A stretch of DNA of 38,664 nt. It comes from a virus. Both the position numbers and the translations under genes were made by a program. Where the stretch lies: positions 1 through 38,664 of the IMG/VR virus record IMGVR_UViG_3300031629_001472. One strand, 5' to 3'. Below, in pieces: positions 8,580-14,633 of this stretch (positions are counted from its first letter, which is position 1; every line of letters begins with the position of its first letter). Under the pieces are notes generated by a model. That model was not told the DNA's origin. It searched no databases and worked only from the letters and a program-made list of their open reading frames with translations.

Positions 8580-8610
8580 TAAAGATACGAATTATAATTG
8601 TAACTAGCAA
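8580..8610 (-). promoter_or_regulatory. Promoter (TTAGTTGC / TATCTTTA)
   Basis: TTG at 8610-8608, 20-base spacer, TATCTTTA at 8587-8580, then a 25-base leader ending in AAAGGTTATG. One of the clearest copies of the window-wide promoter. Confidence 0.75.
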
Positions 8611-8628
8611 CTAAAGTAACAGTTATTT

Positions 8629-9054
8629 TTAATTATTATTAACTAAATTACTAATCTGTACCTCTTTTATTCCTGCTGCCCGTAATAAATTAATACCCTC
8701 TCCATCATCATTATGAGGAGATCCCCATACAACAGTACTAATACCAACCTGCATAATCATCTTAGCACAAACCCAACAAGGAGCTCTTGTAGAAAATAGA
8801 GTAGTACCCACTAATGATATATGTGGATTGTTAACAGCTTTAAGAATAGCAGATTCCTCTGCATGAATCGCTCTACCCGAAGAACCGCTAGCTTTATAGT
8901 TAGGTAATTGACGTAAATCCTCATTCCATCCATACGTTAGCACGTCGCTCTCCATAGTTATTACACATCCCACCTTAGGTGATATAACAGGAGAATGACT
9001 AGCGTATAACCGTGCTTGTCGAATGTGGCGTTTTATTAAGGGTGTGTATTGCAT
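8629..9054 (-). CDS. dCMP-deaminase-like zinc enzyme
   Basis: A 141-residue protein of the cytidine/deoxycytidylate deaminase fold. The zinc site is complete: His64-Ala-Glu66 (IHAEESAI) and Pro92-Cys93-x-x-Cys96 (APCWVCAKM). Such enzymes turn dCMP into dUMP and feed thymidylate synthesis, a common phage need; the family also contains tRNA and guanine deaminases, so the substrate is inferred. I chose the second ATG (MQYTPLIKRH) because the longer frame would start inside a GC-rich terminator-like hairpin and add an atypical leader (MRGGFAGLIFLP). The end of the gene is followed by the promoter of the next unit. Confidence 0.82.
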   Translation of the reverse strand: MQYTPLIKRHIRQARLYASHSPVISPKVGCVITMESDVLTYGWNEDLRQLPNYKASGSSGRAIHAEESAILKAVNNPHISLVGTTLFSTRAPCWVCAKMIMQVGISTVVWGSPHNDDGEGINLLRAAGIKEVQISNLVNNN

Positions 9055-9058
9055 AGGT

Positions 9059-9112
9059 AAAAAAATTAAACCGGCGAAGCCGCCGCGCAAACGCGCGCAA
9101 GTTCCACCGCGG
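9059..9112 (-). terminator. GC-rich island with terminator-like hairpin
   Basis: In a window that is about two-thirds A+T, this stretch is almost pure G+C. Minus strand CGGC-TTC-GCCG (9082-9072) followed by GTTTAATTTTTTT looks like a rho-independent terminator. Next to it CGCGC-GTTT-GCGCG is a second perfect hairpin, and CCGCGG a palindrome. It ends the transcript of the 55-codon gene and sits just before the deaminase start. Confidence 0.5.
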
Positions 9113-9115
9113 GAT

Positions 9116-9283
9116 TTATATCTTACTCCATCTTTTTAGTATATAAGGCCAAATGTCGTAAAACCATTTATACCTTTTACGGCGAAGTCTTGCTTTATAC
9201 CAGGTAGAGTTCTTAGAAGACAGTCTTTCTATCCATTCCTCCAGAGATTCATAAGGGAGTCTTTTATATTTTCTATTATCCAT
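9116..9283 (-). CDS. Small basic protein (55 aa)
   Basis: ATG to TAA frame of 55 codons, beginning MDNRKYKRLPYESLEEWIER and ending FYDIWPYILKRWSKI. It is strongly basic and aromatic (five Tyr, five Trp in the second half), with normal-looking codon use. No Shine-Dalgarno or start module is visible. It lies alone between hairpin-rich non-coding stretches. Possibly a DNA- or RNA-binding mini protein; function unknown and reality less certain than for its neighbours. Confidence 0.45.
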   Translation of the reverse strand: MDNRKYKRLPYESLEEWIERLSSKNSTWYKARLRRKRYKWFYDIWPYILKRWSKI

Positions 9284-9379
9284 CGGTCTTAAGTATATGT
9301 TTGCCTACGGCCACTGGATCCATGTTTAGTAAGAGCCTTCGGCTGATACTGGAAACTATGTATTTGTTAGTGACTTTGG
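9284..9379. other. Short non-coding stretch with two C-GNA-G mini hairpins
   Basis: No gene is seen. On the minus strand GCC-GTA-GGC (9311-9303) and AGCC-GAA-GGCT (9344-9334) are tight triloop hairpins 22 bases apart. Confidence 0.45.
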
Positions 9380-9841
9380 TTAGACTACTTCATTTAGTAT
9401 ATCATTAACCTGCCCTATCACATCTACTTTATCCATATATAGAAGAGAGAGGTACTTAACCAATATAGCACATTTCTCGTAATCTTCCAACTTTTCATAG
9501 TACTTTATTAAATGATTCAATCCATTCTCTACTTCTCTACGTTCATATGACTCTCCTATACTATAGATCGTCTCATACTTATCCCAATTGATATCATTAA
9601 GTAATGTGATTAATCTGTCATTGTACTTGTTACGGATCTTATTACGTACACTGGAATACTGCTTAGGGTATTTTTGACGGTACATTTGATCTAACATTAT
9701 CCAATTCTCTAATCCTCTTAGTACCATACCCATTAATACAAAAGGATTCTTTAGTTGCTCCTGTTGGCTATGCTCTTCATATACCTCTTCATCTGATAAT
9801 GTAAAGATATCAAATAATTTTGATGAATCTATTTCTTTCAT
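9380..9841 (-). CDS. Unknown helical protein (153 aa)
   Basis: A 153-residue, charged, probably all-helical protein. Notable segments are LKNPFVLMGMVLRGLENWIMLDQMYRQ-type helix (LGM-free; seen as GMVLRGLENWIMLDQMY), KIRNKYNDRLITLLNDI and a C-terminal helix ending NDILNEVV. No catalytic motif or known family is apparent. It begins at ATG about 75 bases from the divergent plus-strand gene, so the gap between them is a two-way regulatory region. Its own promoter is not obvious on the minus strand. Confidence 0.72.
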   Translation of the reverse strand: MKEIDSSKLFDIFTLSDEEVYEEHSQQEQLKNPFVLMGMVLRGLENWIMLDQMYRQKYPKQYSSVRNKIRNKYNDRLITLLNDINWDKYETIYSIGESYERREVENGLNHLIKYYEKLEDYEKCAILVKYLSLLYMDKVDVIGQVNDILNEVV

Positions 9842-9865
9842 ATTGATAAATAGTCAAGAATTTAG

Positions 9866-9895
9866 TAGTTTCTTACTGTTATAATTCGTATCTTA
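9866..9895 (+). promoter_or_regulatory. Plus-strand promoter for the divergent mini-gene pair
   Basis: The plus strand reads TATAATTCGTATCTTA, identical over 15 of 16 bases to the -7 region of the minus-strand promoters (TATAATTCGTATCTTTA). The -33 side is degenerate (TAGTTTC in place of TTAGTTGC) and spacing is a few bases short. The ATG of the first plus-strand gene is about 20 bases downstream. Confidence 0.5.
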
Positions 9896-9915
9896 TATTT
9901 ATAAGAAGACAGATC

Positions 9916-10071
9916 ATGTATAGTTCTATAGAAGATATAGTATATGAAGCCCATTCACGTGGGTTGAAAGACGAATTATTCGTTAAAGTAGGTGAATTAC
10001 GGCTAATTCATCCACGAAAACAACTATCTCACATATATGAACAAGCATTCTCTGATATAACCACGAATTAA
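9916..10071 (+). CDS. Small plus-strand protein (51 aa)
   Basis: ATG to TAA frame of 51 codons, starting MYSSIEDIVYEAHSRGLKDE and ending YEQAFSDITTN. It is one of only three plus-strand genes here. Support comes from the matching promoter immediately upstream, plausible protein composition (amphipathic helices, no rare-codon oddity) and a tight junction to the next frame (TAA then one base then ATG). Function unknown. Confidence 0.55.
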   Translation: MYSSIEDIVYEAHSRGLKDELFVKVGELRLIHPRKQLSHIYEQAFSDITTN

Positions 10072-10072
10072 T

Positions 10073-10174
10073 ATGAAAGATTGGCTAAACCGTAATTTAA
10101 AACCCATTGCTTGGATTAGTATTACTGCAATTACTGTTGTAATATGGTGTACTATCCTTGGATTTGTCTTCTAG
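10073..10174 (+). CDS. Single-span membrane micropeptide (33 aa)
   Basis: Starts one base after the stop of the preceding gene. The basic head MKDWLNRNLKP is followed by a membrane span PIAWISITAITVVIWCTILG and ends FVF. Positive-inside charge predicts a cytoplasmic N-terminus. A run of nine to ten T residues at about 10189-10198 lies shortly after the stop and may end transcription, though no clear stem precedes it. Confidence 0.5.
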   Translation: MKDWLNRNLKPIAWISITAITVVIWCTILGFVF

Positions 10175-10407
10175 ACGGGATTTTTAAATTTTTTTTTACT
10201 AGTATCCTTTAGAAATACCCCTAAAAGTACTATAGGAAAAAGGTATGGCTAAAGTCAAGTAACTTACTTAAGTGTTATTTAATGATAAATGAAGTTGAAT
10301 CATAGTATTCCAGCCTCTATAGGCATACCTACTGGCAATATAAGTGTAATCCTCTAATAAGACTAACTCAAATAACAATATAAAAGTAGATTTAGAGAAT
10401 TGGATAC
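10175..10407. other. Non-coding stretch, one start-module remnant
   Basis: I see no gene of useful length on either strand. The plus strand contains AAAAAGGTATGGCTAAAG at about 10239, close to the AAAGGTTATG start module, but the frame stops after five codons (MAKVK). It could be a decayed gene start or a leader peptide. TAGATTTA at 10387-10394 resembles a plus-strand -7 box before the next mini-gene, without a matching TTG. Confidence 0.35.
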
Positions 10408-10515
10408 ATGAAAAGAAGGTTTAGATATAAGGTTGTACTCGTATTGCTCTATGTAGCATTTTCTATTATATATACAACGACAGCTATATTACTTAGAATA
10501 TATAAATATATATAA
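10408..10515 (+). CDS. Single-span membrane micropeptide (35 aa)
   Basis: Frame of 35 codons beginning MKRRFRYKVVLVLLYVAF and ending LLRIYKYI. A strongly basic head precedes one long membrane span (about residues 8-30), again predicting a cytoplasmic N-terminus. It resembles the membrane micropeptide 230 bases upstream in plan but not in sequence. Function unknown; small phage membrane peptides of this kind can be holin-like, anti-restriction or exclusion factors. Confidence 0.45.
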   Translation: MKRRFRYKVVLVLLYVAFSIIYTTTAILLRIYKYI

Positions 10516-10683
10516 AAAAGTATAGTCTAAAAAATCATCAGAAATATACAACCACGTATGCTCCGCAGGAGCAGGCTACCAACTACTTAGGGAACTATAC
10601 TGTCACTGTGCTATCACCTTGATATCTATGTGCCTTCACCCTGCCCACCTATTGCCCATATTTGGCTAGTCAATTCCGGAAGG
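10516..10683. other. Non-coding stretch with strong GCA-triloop hairpin and TTCCGGAA palindrome
   Basis: No gene is seen. Plus strand TGCTCC-GCA-GGAGCA (10559-10573) is a perfect 6-bp stem with a three-base loop. The end carries ATTCCGGAAG at 10673-10682, repeated at 10690-10699 across the stop of the next gene. Confidence 0.45.
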
Positions 10684-10905
10684 TTATTTATTCCGGAAGT
10701 ACCCATCACGTATCTTAAGTACAAACCATATAGCAGCTATACTACCAAAGCCTCCTATAAGAACTCCTAGTGGGTGTAACATCATCAGGTAGAGCAATCC
10801 AACCCCTAACCATATAAGAGCCTTAATAAGATATACCCCTATGATGATTGCTATGGCTAGTAATACTATACCGCCTATGTGCTTCAATGTGTTATCTATA
10901 TCCAT
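10684..10905 (-). CDS. Small multi-span membrane protein (73 aa)
   Basis: A 73-residue hydrophobic protein with three likely membrane segments: about 9-29 (HIGGIVLLAIAIIIGVYLIKA), 30-46 (LIWLGVGLLYLMML) and 48-65 (PLGVLIGGFGSIAAIWFVL), ending in a basic tail (KIRDGYFRNK). It lies five bases after the gene that carries the promoter, so both share one transcript. Size and topology would suit a holin or an inner-membrane modulator, but no lysis gene is adjacent. Confidence 0.68.
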   Translation of the reverse strand: MDIDNTLKHIGGIVLLAIAIIIGVYLIKALIWLGVGLLYLMMLHPLGVLIGGFGSIAAIWFVLKIRDGYFRNK

Positions 10906-10910
10906 ATCTA

Positions 10911-11222
10911 TTATTTATCTATTGTTAAACCTATCTCCATCTCCCATAGCTTGAATGAGTATACAGTCCTCTGGGACATCATATCGTATGTGTAGCAATG
11001 TACTCTAGTATTAGTCAAAGAGCCTACATTCATACCACTGTAGTTACTCCAGACACTATAGGACTTATCACCTAGTGCATCTATATAACATTTAAGGCTA
11101 TATACATTAGCTACTCCTTTGAAGCCTATACCATAGGCAAACTCCAATGACTCGTTGTCTTCTAGTGCCTCTATAAGCCCCAATACCCTTTTACTCTCCT
11201 TAATCTGTTGTGTGTATGTCAT
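10911..11222 (-). CDS. Unknown protein led by a strong promoter (103 aa)
   Basis: A 103-residue soluble protein, with a helical N-terminus (QIKESKRVLGLIEALEDNE) and a beta-rich remainder (FAYGIGFKGVANVYSLKCYI, CYTYDMMSQRTVYSFKLWEM). No family recognised. The start follows TAAAGGTTATG and the promoter box, which fix it well. It is first in a two-gene unit with a membrane protein. Confidence 0.72.
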   Translation of the reverse strand: MTYTQQIKESKRVLGLIEALEDNESLEFAYGIGFKGVANVYSLKCYIDALGDKSYSVWSNYSGMNVGSLTNTRVHCYTYDMMSQRTVYSFKLWEMEIGLTIDK

Positions 11223-11242
11223 AACCTTTATATCTTATAACA

Positions 11243-11273
11243 TAAAGATACGAATAATATCTTTGTTAGGCAA
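11243..11273 (-). promoter_or_regulatory. Promoter (TTAGTTGC / TATCTTTA)
   Basis: TTG at 11273-11271, 20-base spacer, TATCTTTA at 11250-11243, leader ending AAAGGTTATG. The bases around the TTG form a small inverted repeat (TTAG-TTGC-CTAA). Confidence 0.72.
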
Positions 11274-11323
11274 CTAATACCCCATATACTTTTATTGGTC
11301 CTATACCTTTTTCATAGACAAGT

Positions 11324-11377
11324 GTTCCGGTATAAAGTTCTTAGGCAACTGTTCCACTATAAAGTTCATAGGCAACT
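11324..11377 (-). repeat. Two tandem 27-bp repeats carrying AGTTGCC -33-like boxes
   Basis: Plus-strand copies 11324-11350 and 11351-11377 share 24 of 27 bases (GTTCC, TATAAAGTTC and AGGCAACT blocks). Read on the minus strand each begins AGTTGCC, the same sequence as the promoter -33 region 75 bases downstream. No TATCTTTA follows at the proper distance, so these are -33-like half-sites. Confidence 0.65.
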
Positions 11378-11872
11378 ATTTGGCTAACTCTCTAGAGAAA
11401 AAAAGAAGGGAGGGAGGTGCGGGCCTTGTCTATCTTCTTATCATTCCATACACTTATTCTTATTATTCTATACACACTTCCTCTCTATATATGTCCATAT
11501 TGTAGTACATTCTCTATGTCTATATGGTCTAATTTAGGGTCTATTGTAGTATATTCTATGATCTTCTAACCAAGGATAGCAACGCTCATCCATATATAAA
11601 TATATACACTCGGTATTATTAATAGGCTTACATGGTAGATGAGTACTATCAATGCATTTAGACGTTAATCTCTCTATGTCTAAGCATAGTCCTCCATTGA
11701 TTGGTATCTATATATCACCAAAGTCTTTAATGTACTCAGACACGGGGTATGAAGTACCCTTTAGGTGATGCTTTTAGCATGACCAGAAGCTTTGCTTGTT
11801 AATATATTAGGCATATATGGTCGTATTTGGTATGGTAGATGGGTGGATTGATTCGAAACATCGTTGAGAATC

Positions 11873-11911
11873 CGCGTGAAACCTTCGGTTAAGGAGAGGA
11901 AAAGCGCCCCC
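11873..11911 (-). repeat. GC-rich element, copy A
   Basis: Plus strand blocks CGCGTG, ACCTTCGGT, GAGGAAA and CGCCCCC occur in this order here and again at 14197-14231. On the minus strand the centre is the mini hairpin AACC-GAA-GGTT. It begins inside the C-terminal codons of the 53-residue gene and ends past its stop. Confidence 0.65.
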
Positions 11912-12050
11912 GCTTCTTCATACCTCGCTTAATATCTCCCAAGCTTGGCTGTCCTTTAAGCTTTCTTACAAGTGCTTCCTTCTCTGCTACTATCTCTCTA
12001 TAGATCTTACTCTCCATCTCACATCCATAGTATTGTCCTTTTCTTCTCAT
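11889..12050 (-). CDS. Small basic protein (53 aa)
   Basis: Frame of 53 codons starting MRRKGQYYGCEMESKIYREI and ending GMKKRGRFSSP. The start has the perfect module AAAAAGGTTATG. The body is a charged helix (IYREIVAEKEALVRKLKG) with a basic tail, suggesting nucleic-acid or partner binding. Its last codons lie in the repeated GC-rich element, so its C-terminus may be element-derived. It follows the 50-residue gene by 12 bases. Confidence 0.65.
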   Translation of the reverse strand: MRRKGQYYGCEMESKIYREIVAEKEALVRKLKGQPSLGDIKRGMKKRGRFSSP

Positions 12051-12062
12051 AACCTTTTTACT

Positions 12063-12215
12063 TTACAATATTACTATATCATCTGTTTGTATTGAAGCAC
12101 GACTTATATAGTCCTTTACAAAGCCTTCTTCTACTACGTGCGGTCTCCATAGTCCTATAGTGAGAGGCTTATTAAAAGCCCATTCCTTAAACTTTAAATC
12201 TGTTATCTTATCCAT
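12063..12215 (-). CDS. Small protein (50 aa)
   Basis: Frame of 50 codons starting MDKITDLKFKEWAFNKPLTI and ending RASIQTDDIVIL. Its ATG lies within the last codons of the upstream gene (ATGGATAA, 8-base overlap), the same junction style as elsewhere in this train. Function unknown. Confidence 0.65.
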   Translation of the reverse strand: MDKITDLKFKEWAFNKPLTIGLWRPHVVEEGFVKDYISRASIQTDDIVIL

Positions 12216-12369
12216 CTATAAACTTAAAGTATTTGCCTATGACATTATCTTTATCATCATATATCTCACATTGTTCCGGAACGCCTAATGCCTCTATAGT
12301 ACTTATGGCCTCTGGGTTACTTCTAAGTATATGATCTACTGTACTCTGCATAACTATTATCTTACTCAT
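12208..12369 (-). CDS. Small protein (53 aa)
   Basis: I start it at MSKIIVMQSTVDHILRSN rather than seven codons earlier, because this ATG overlaps the upstream stop as ATGAGTAA and is preceded by CAGGAGAGC, one of the few Shine-Dalgarno-like sites here. The protein is acidic in its C-terminal half (QCEIYDDKDNVIGKYFKFIDG). No family recognised. Confidence 0.68.
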   Translation of the reverse strand: MSKIIVMQSTVDHILRSNPEAISTIEALGVPEQCEIYDDKDNVIGKYFKFIDG

Positions 12370-12613
12370 AATGCTCTCCTGTATTACCATTCTGTCCTAT
12401 TACTTTCATTCTCTTATCTAACATCTCTTCATCCATTATGAATGTAGTATTGTTTGTCTCCGGTTGATTATGATTATCTATAGGACTTAAGCTATCTTGT
12501 TGTTGCTTAAATACACGAAACATATCTTCATCACTGTGATTAATAAACTCTTCACAATTCTCTAGTGTATCATTCTCGAGCATCCATCGGTAAAATTCTA
12601 TTGCTTCTTTCAT
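12362..12613 (-). CDS. Small acidic protein (83 aa)
   Basis: An 83-residue acidic protein with an N-terminal helix (MKEAIEFYRWMLENDTLENC) and a polar Asn/Gln-rich centre. It overlaps its downstream neighbour by 8 bases and follows its upstream neighbour by one base. Unknown function. Confidence 0.65.
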   Translation of the reverse strand: MKEAIEFYRWMLENDTLENCEEFINHSDEDMFRVFKQQQDSLSPIDNHNQPETNNTTFIMDEEMLDKRMKVIGQNGNTGEHYE

Positions 12614-12614
12614 T

Positions 12615-12899
12615 TCAAGGTCCTGTTTGTTTATCTTTTGAAGATGTTATTATATTCTTCTCTGTTACCTGTATAAACTTTGTTAGGTCCTCTATGGTAG
12701 TAAACCTAATATTAGCATCTTCAAATACCTCTATATACCAATTATTATTCTTTACATCATCATTACCTTGAGTAATAAGACTTATCCCACCAATGCCAAT
12801 ACCGTATGTGTAGTAGTAAAATGCTTTATCACCACTCTCTTCTTTACTTACGTCTGTTCTATTAAATCCTAATTGAATTAACTCTTCTTCTCTGATCAT
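12615..12899 (-). CDS. Unknown small protein (94 aa)
   Basis: A 94-residue protein with helical start (MIREEELIQLGFNRTDVSKE), then strand-rich FYYYTYGIGIGGISLITQGND and NWYIEVFEDANIRFTTIEDL. The plan (LGF near the start, a Tyr-rich strand, then an ITTIEDLxxFI helix) is typical of small alpha/beta proteins in phage accessory regions. No function can be given. Confidence 0.66.
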   Translation of the reverse strand: MIREEELIQLGFNRTDVSKEESGDKAFYYYTYGIGIGGISLITQGNDDVKNNNWYIEVFEDANIRFTTIEDLTKFIQVTEKNIITSSKDKQTGP

Positions 12900-12908
12900 A
12901 GTTTTCTT

Positions 12909-13124
12909 TTAATCTTTATAATCTAGTATCTCTTTTTCTGTTGCTTCTAACATCTTAAGTAGTTCATCTCTTAAGTCTTCAAGCGTATTACCTCCTGGGC
13001 TAATCCCATCTACTGTCCAACTATCTGGTTCTCGTTTACTATCATAATAAACTTCATGAATTTGATACCAATCATCATCTCCATCTGCCTTGTCGTGTTT
13101 CATTACTCTATGATTCCAACTCAT
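12909..13124 (-). CDS. Conserved small protein (MSWNHRV family)
   Basis: A 71-residue protein matching a widespread small family of unknown function in bacteria and phages: MSWNHRV at the start, then HEVYYDSKREPDSWTVDG, and LEDLRDELLKMLEA near the end. The Trp/Tyr-rich strands and the final helix are the recognisable parts. Overlaps the upstream gene by 4 bases (ATGA). Role unknown. Confidence 0.75.
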   Translation of the reverse strand: MSWNHRVMKHDKADGDDDWYQIHEVYYDSKREPDSWTVDGISPGGNTLEDLRDELLKMLEATEKEILDYKD

Positions 13125-13381
13125 TCTTCTGGTCCATGCATTTTAGCTGCTCCTCCATCTCTTTGGAACTGCGAGTTAGTAATCTGTTCTCCTGGTCTTA
13201 CTATATACTTTACATCCTGTATCCTAACCGTGCCTCCTTGCTTGGCTATCTTCTTGAATAGTATTACGTCTTTCTCTGTCCAATTATGAGAGAGATCGAC
13301 TATCCTCTCTCTTGGTACTACACCCTCTCCATCTATGATGAAGGTTGATGTCTTTGTTACTGATACTTTCTTAATGCTCAT
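13121..13381 (-). CDS. Unknown small protein (86 aa)
   Basis: An 86-residue protein with beta-like N-terminus (VSVTKTSTFIIDGEGVVP) and the pattern SHNWTEKDVILFKKIAKQGG, then VRIQDVKYIVRPGEQ. Overlaps the downstream gene by 4 bases and the upstream by 11. Not recognised. Confidence 0.65.
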   Translation of the reverse strand: MSIKKVSVTKTSTFIIDGEGVVPRERIVDLSHNWTEKDVILFKKIAKQGGTVRIQDVKYIVRPGEQITNSQFQRDGGAAKMHGPEE

Positions 13382-13892
13382 ATAGATTGTCTTTGTATGT
13401 TGTTAACCAATTATTATAGTCTGTCTCATTTACTCTATACCCCCAATGCAATAAACTCTGCTGTACTCTTGGAGCTGTCTTCCAATCACCTGTGTGGTAT
13501 ATCTTCTTATAAATATTATGTCTCCACCTTCCATTACGTCCTGCAAAGTCTTGCCAACGTCTTATCTGTCTTTCATCATCTGAGTGACGTCTGCCATTAC
13601 TATATTTTATATACCATTCAAACCAACCATATGGATCATCATCATTAAACCATCCCATCTCTAACCAATACTCATACGGCATACCGCTCCTAATCTTAAA
13701 GTGATTAGTTTTAGGACTATACTTCTCATTTAAGTACATTGAAGGACTAATGCCATCTAAGCATTCTGCAAACAAACTCTGGTAGTCATAATCTCCTTGT
13801 AGCTCTTCTACTCCGAAGTATGACGTACCAAAGACTCCTAACTCAAGCATCTCTTTAGGACTGGTATTAGGATAGAATTCGAAATCGCTCAT
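13371..13892 (-). CDS. Conserved protein with DPYGWFEWYIKY motif
   Basis: A 173-residue protein that resembles a family of uncharacterised proteins in bacteria and plants. Recognisable parts are YPNTSPKEMLELGVFGTSYF near the start, SGMPYEYWLEMGWFNDDDP, then YGWFEWYIKYSNGRRH, DERQIRRWQDFAGR and VQQSLLHWGYR. Conserved Trp, Tyr and Arg residues suggest a defined fold, perhaps ligand binding. Function unknown. It overlaps the downstream gene and starts one base from the next upstream one. Confidence 0.75.
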   Translation of the reverse strand: MSDFEFYPNTSPKEMLELGVFGTSYFGVEELQGDYDYQSLFAECLDGISPSMYLNEKYSPKTNHFKIRSGMPYEYWLEMGWFNDDDPYGWFEWYIKYSNGRRHSDDERQIRRWQDFAGRNGRWRHNIYKKIYHTGDWKTAPRVQQSLLHWGYRVNETDYNNWLTTYKDNLYEH

Positions 13893-13893
13893 A

Positions 13894-14121
13894 TTATAAG
13901 TTATCTCTTACTGAGTTTTTCATAATCATTTGACTAGTTGGTGCAATACCAAAACTTACCCAATTATCTTTCTTATTAAACTGCAATCGACAATGATCCA
14001 TAATAGAAACATCAAATTCTAATTGTCGTTTTGTAATAGGACATAATACTGGAAACCATTTTGTCTCCCACCCATTATCTAAAAATGTAACCCAAGCCAT
14101 TTCTTTATTTAAATCTATCAT
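13894..14121 (-). CDS. Unknown small protein (75 aa)
   Basis: A 75-residue protein (MIDLNKEMAWVTFLDNGWET, then VLCPITKRQLEFDVSIMDHC). The start carries the module AAAGGTTATG. It leads a run of about nine genes reading towards the left. Not recognised. Confidence 0.68.
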   Translation of the reverse strand: MIDLNKEMAWVTFLDNGWETKWFPVLCPITKRQLEFDVSIMDHCRLQFNKKDNWVSFGIAPTSQMIMKNSVRDNL

Positions 14122-14145
14122 AACCTTTATTTTAATTAATATACC

Positions 14146-14182
14146 TTAAGATAAGAAATATAATTGTAACTTCCTAATAAAA
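14146..14182 (-). promoter_or_regulatory. Degenerate copy of the promoter
   Basis: Minus strand TTAGGAAGTTACAATTATATTTC followed by TTATCTTAAG aligns with the strong promoter at 8580-8610 (TTAGTTGC, TTACAATTATAATTCG, TATCTTTAAG), but the TTG is lost and two bases are missing in the spacer. Probably a weak or inactive relative. Confidence 0.4.
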
Positions 14183-14183
14183 C

Positions 14184-14633
14184 TTAGTTTATTTCGCGCG
14201 TGTCACCTTCGGTGAGTGAGGAAACGCCCCCACCCCCCTCTGTTCTTATCAAGTATCCATCATCTTTAGGAACAATGTCAGTTATTATCCGACCTTTCCA
14301 CTCTTCATTGAAGTATCCCATAGACGAACCTACAGTTACATAAGGTCCTCCAGAAGGATCTACCATATCGATTACATCTGTCATAGATGTTATAAGAGGT
14401 ATTACATCCGGAAAGACATAAGCTTCTTTCTCTTCATCATAGCTATGCACATCCTTTTTAAAGTCTTCAAAGCTTAATCCTCCATAGACTTCGTTAAAGT
14501 ACTCCCATGCCTTACTGTAGTCATTAGGCATACCAATGCGACACCATTTGAAGTTACCTTTCCATTCAATATTACCATTATCATTTTCTTCAAAGGTAAA
14601 TTCATCTCCGTACCTATTTACAAACTTGCTCAT
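14184..14633 (-). CDS. Unknown protein with G-tract at its C-terminal end (149 aa)
   Basis: A 149-residue acidic protein: FVNRYGDEFTFEENDNGNIE at the start, a helix WEYFNEVYGGLSFEDFKKDV, and the segment PSGGPYVTVGSSMGYFNEEW. The last 17 residues (EGGGGVSSLTEGDTREIN) are encoded by the GC-rich repeated element and its G tracts, unlike the AT-rich body, so the native C-terminus may have been replaced. Overlaps the upstream gene by 4 bases. Function unknown. Confidence 0.7.
   Translation of the reverse strand: MSKFVNRYGDEFTFEENDNGNIEWKGNFKWCRIGMPNDYSKAWEYFNEVYGGLSFEDFKKDVHSYDEEKEAYVFPDVIPLITSMTDVIDMVDPSGGPYVTVGSSMGYFNEEWKGRIITDIVPKDDGYLIRTEGGGGVSSLTEGDTREIN
14197..14238 (-). repeat. GC-rich element, copy B, with adjoining G tracts
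   Basis: Same ordered blocks as copy A (CGCGTG, ACCTTCGGT, GAGGAAA, CGCCCCC on the plus strand; 14197-14231). The hairpin centre is TCACC-GAA-GGTGA on the minus strand. A second C tract (six C) follows at 14233-14238, giving G6-T-G5 on the coding strand. Confidence 0.65.

Larger units (their letters stand above)
11223..11888. other. 660-bp region without a convincing gene
   Basis: Apart from the promoter, a tandem repeat and a GC-rich element, no frame with a start codon exceeds about 20 codons on the minus strand. One 57-codon minus frame without a start (11537-11707) reads like protein (..SKCIDSTHLPCKPIN.., ..MDERCYPWLEDH..) and continues through single stops on both sides, so it may be a decayed gene. 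Purine-rich GGGAGGGAGG lies at 11408-11417. No tRNA shape was found by eye. Confidence 0.4.

Noticed and set aside
9055-9090. N-terminal extension of the deaminase (12 residues)
   Set aside because: It would start inside the GC-rich terminator-like hairpin, and the second ATG gives a normal family start.
10239-10260. Start-module-like AAAAAGGTATGGCTAAAG
   Set aside because: The frame stops after five codons, so it is not listed as a gene.
11223-11888. Possible tRNA in the empty region
   Set aside because: No T-arm of GTTCNANNC type with pairing 5-bp arms was found on either strand by eye; a tRNA search would settle it.
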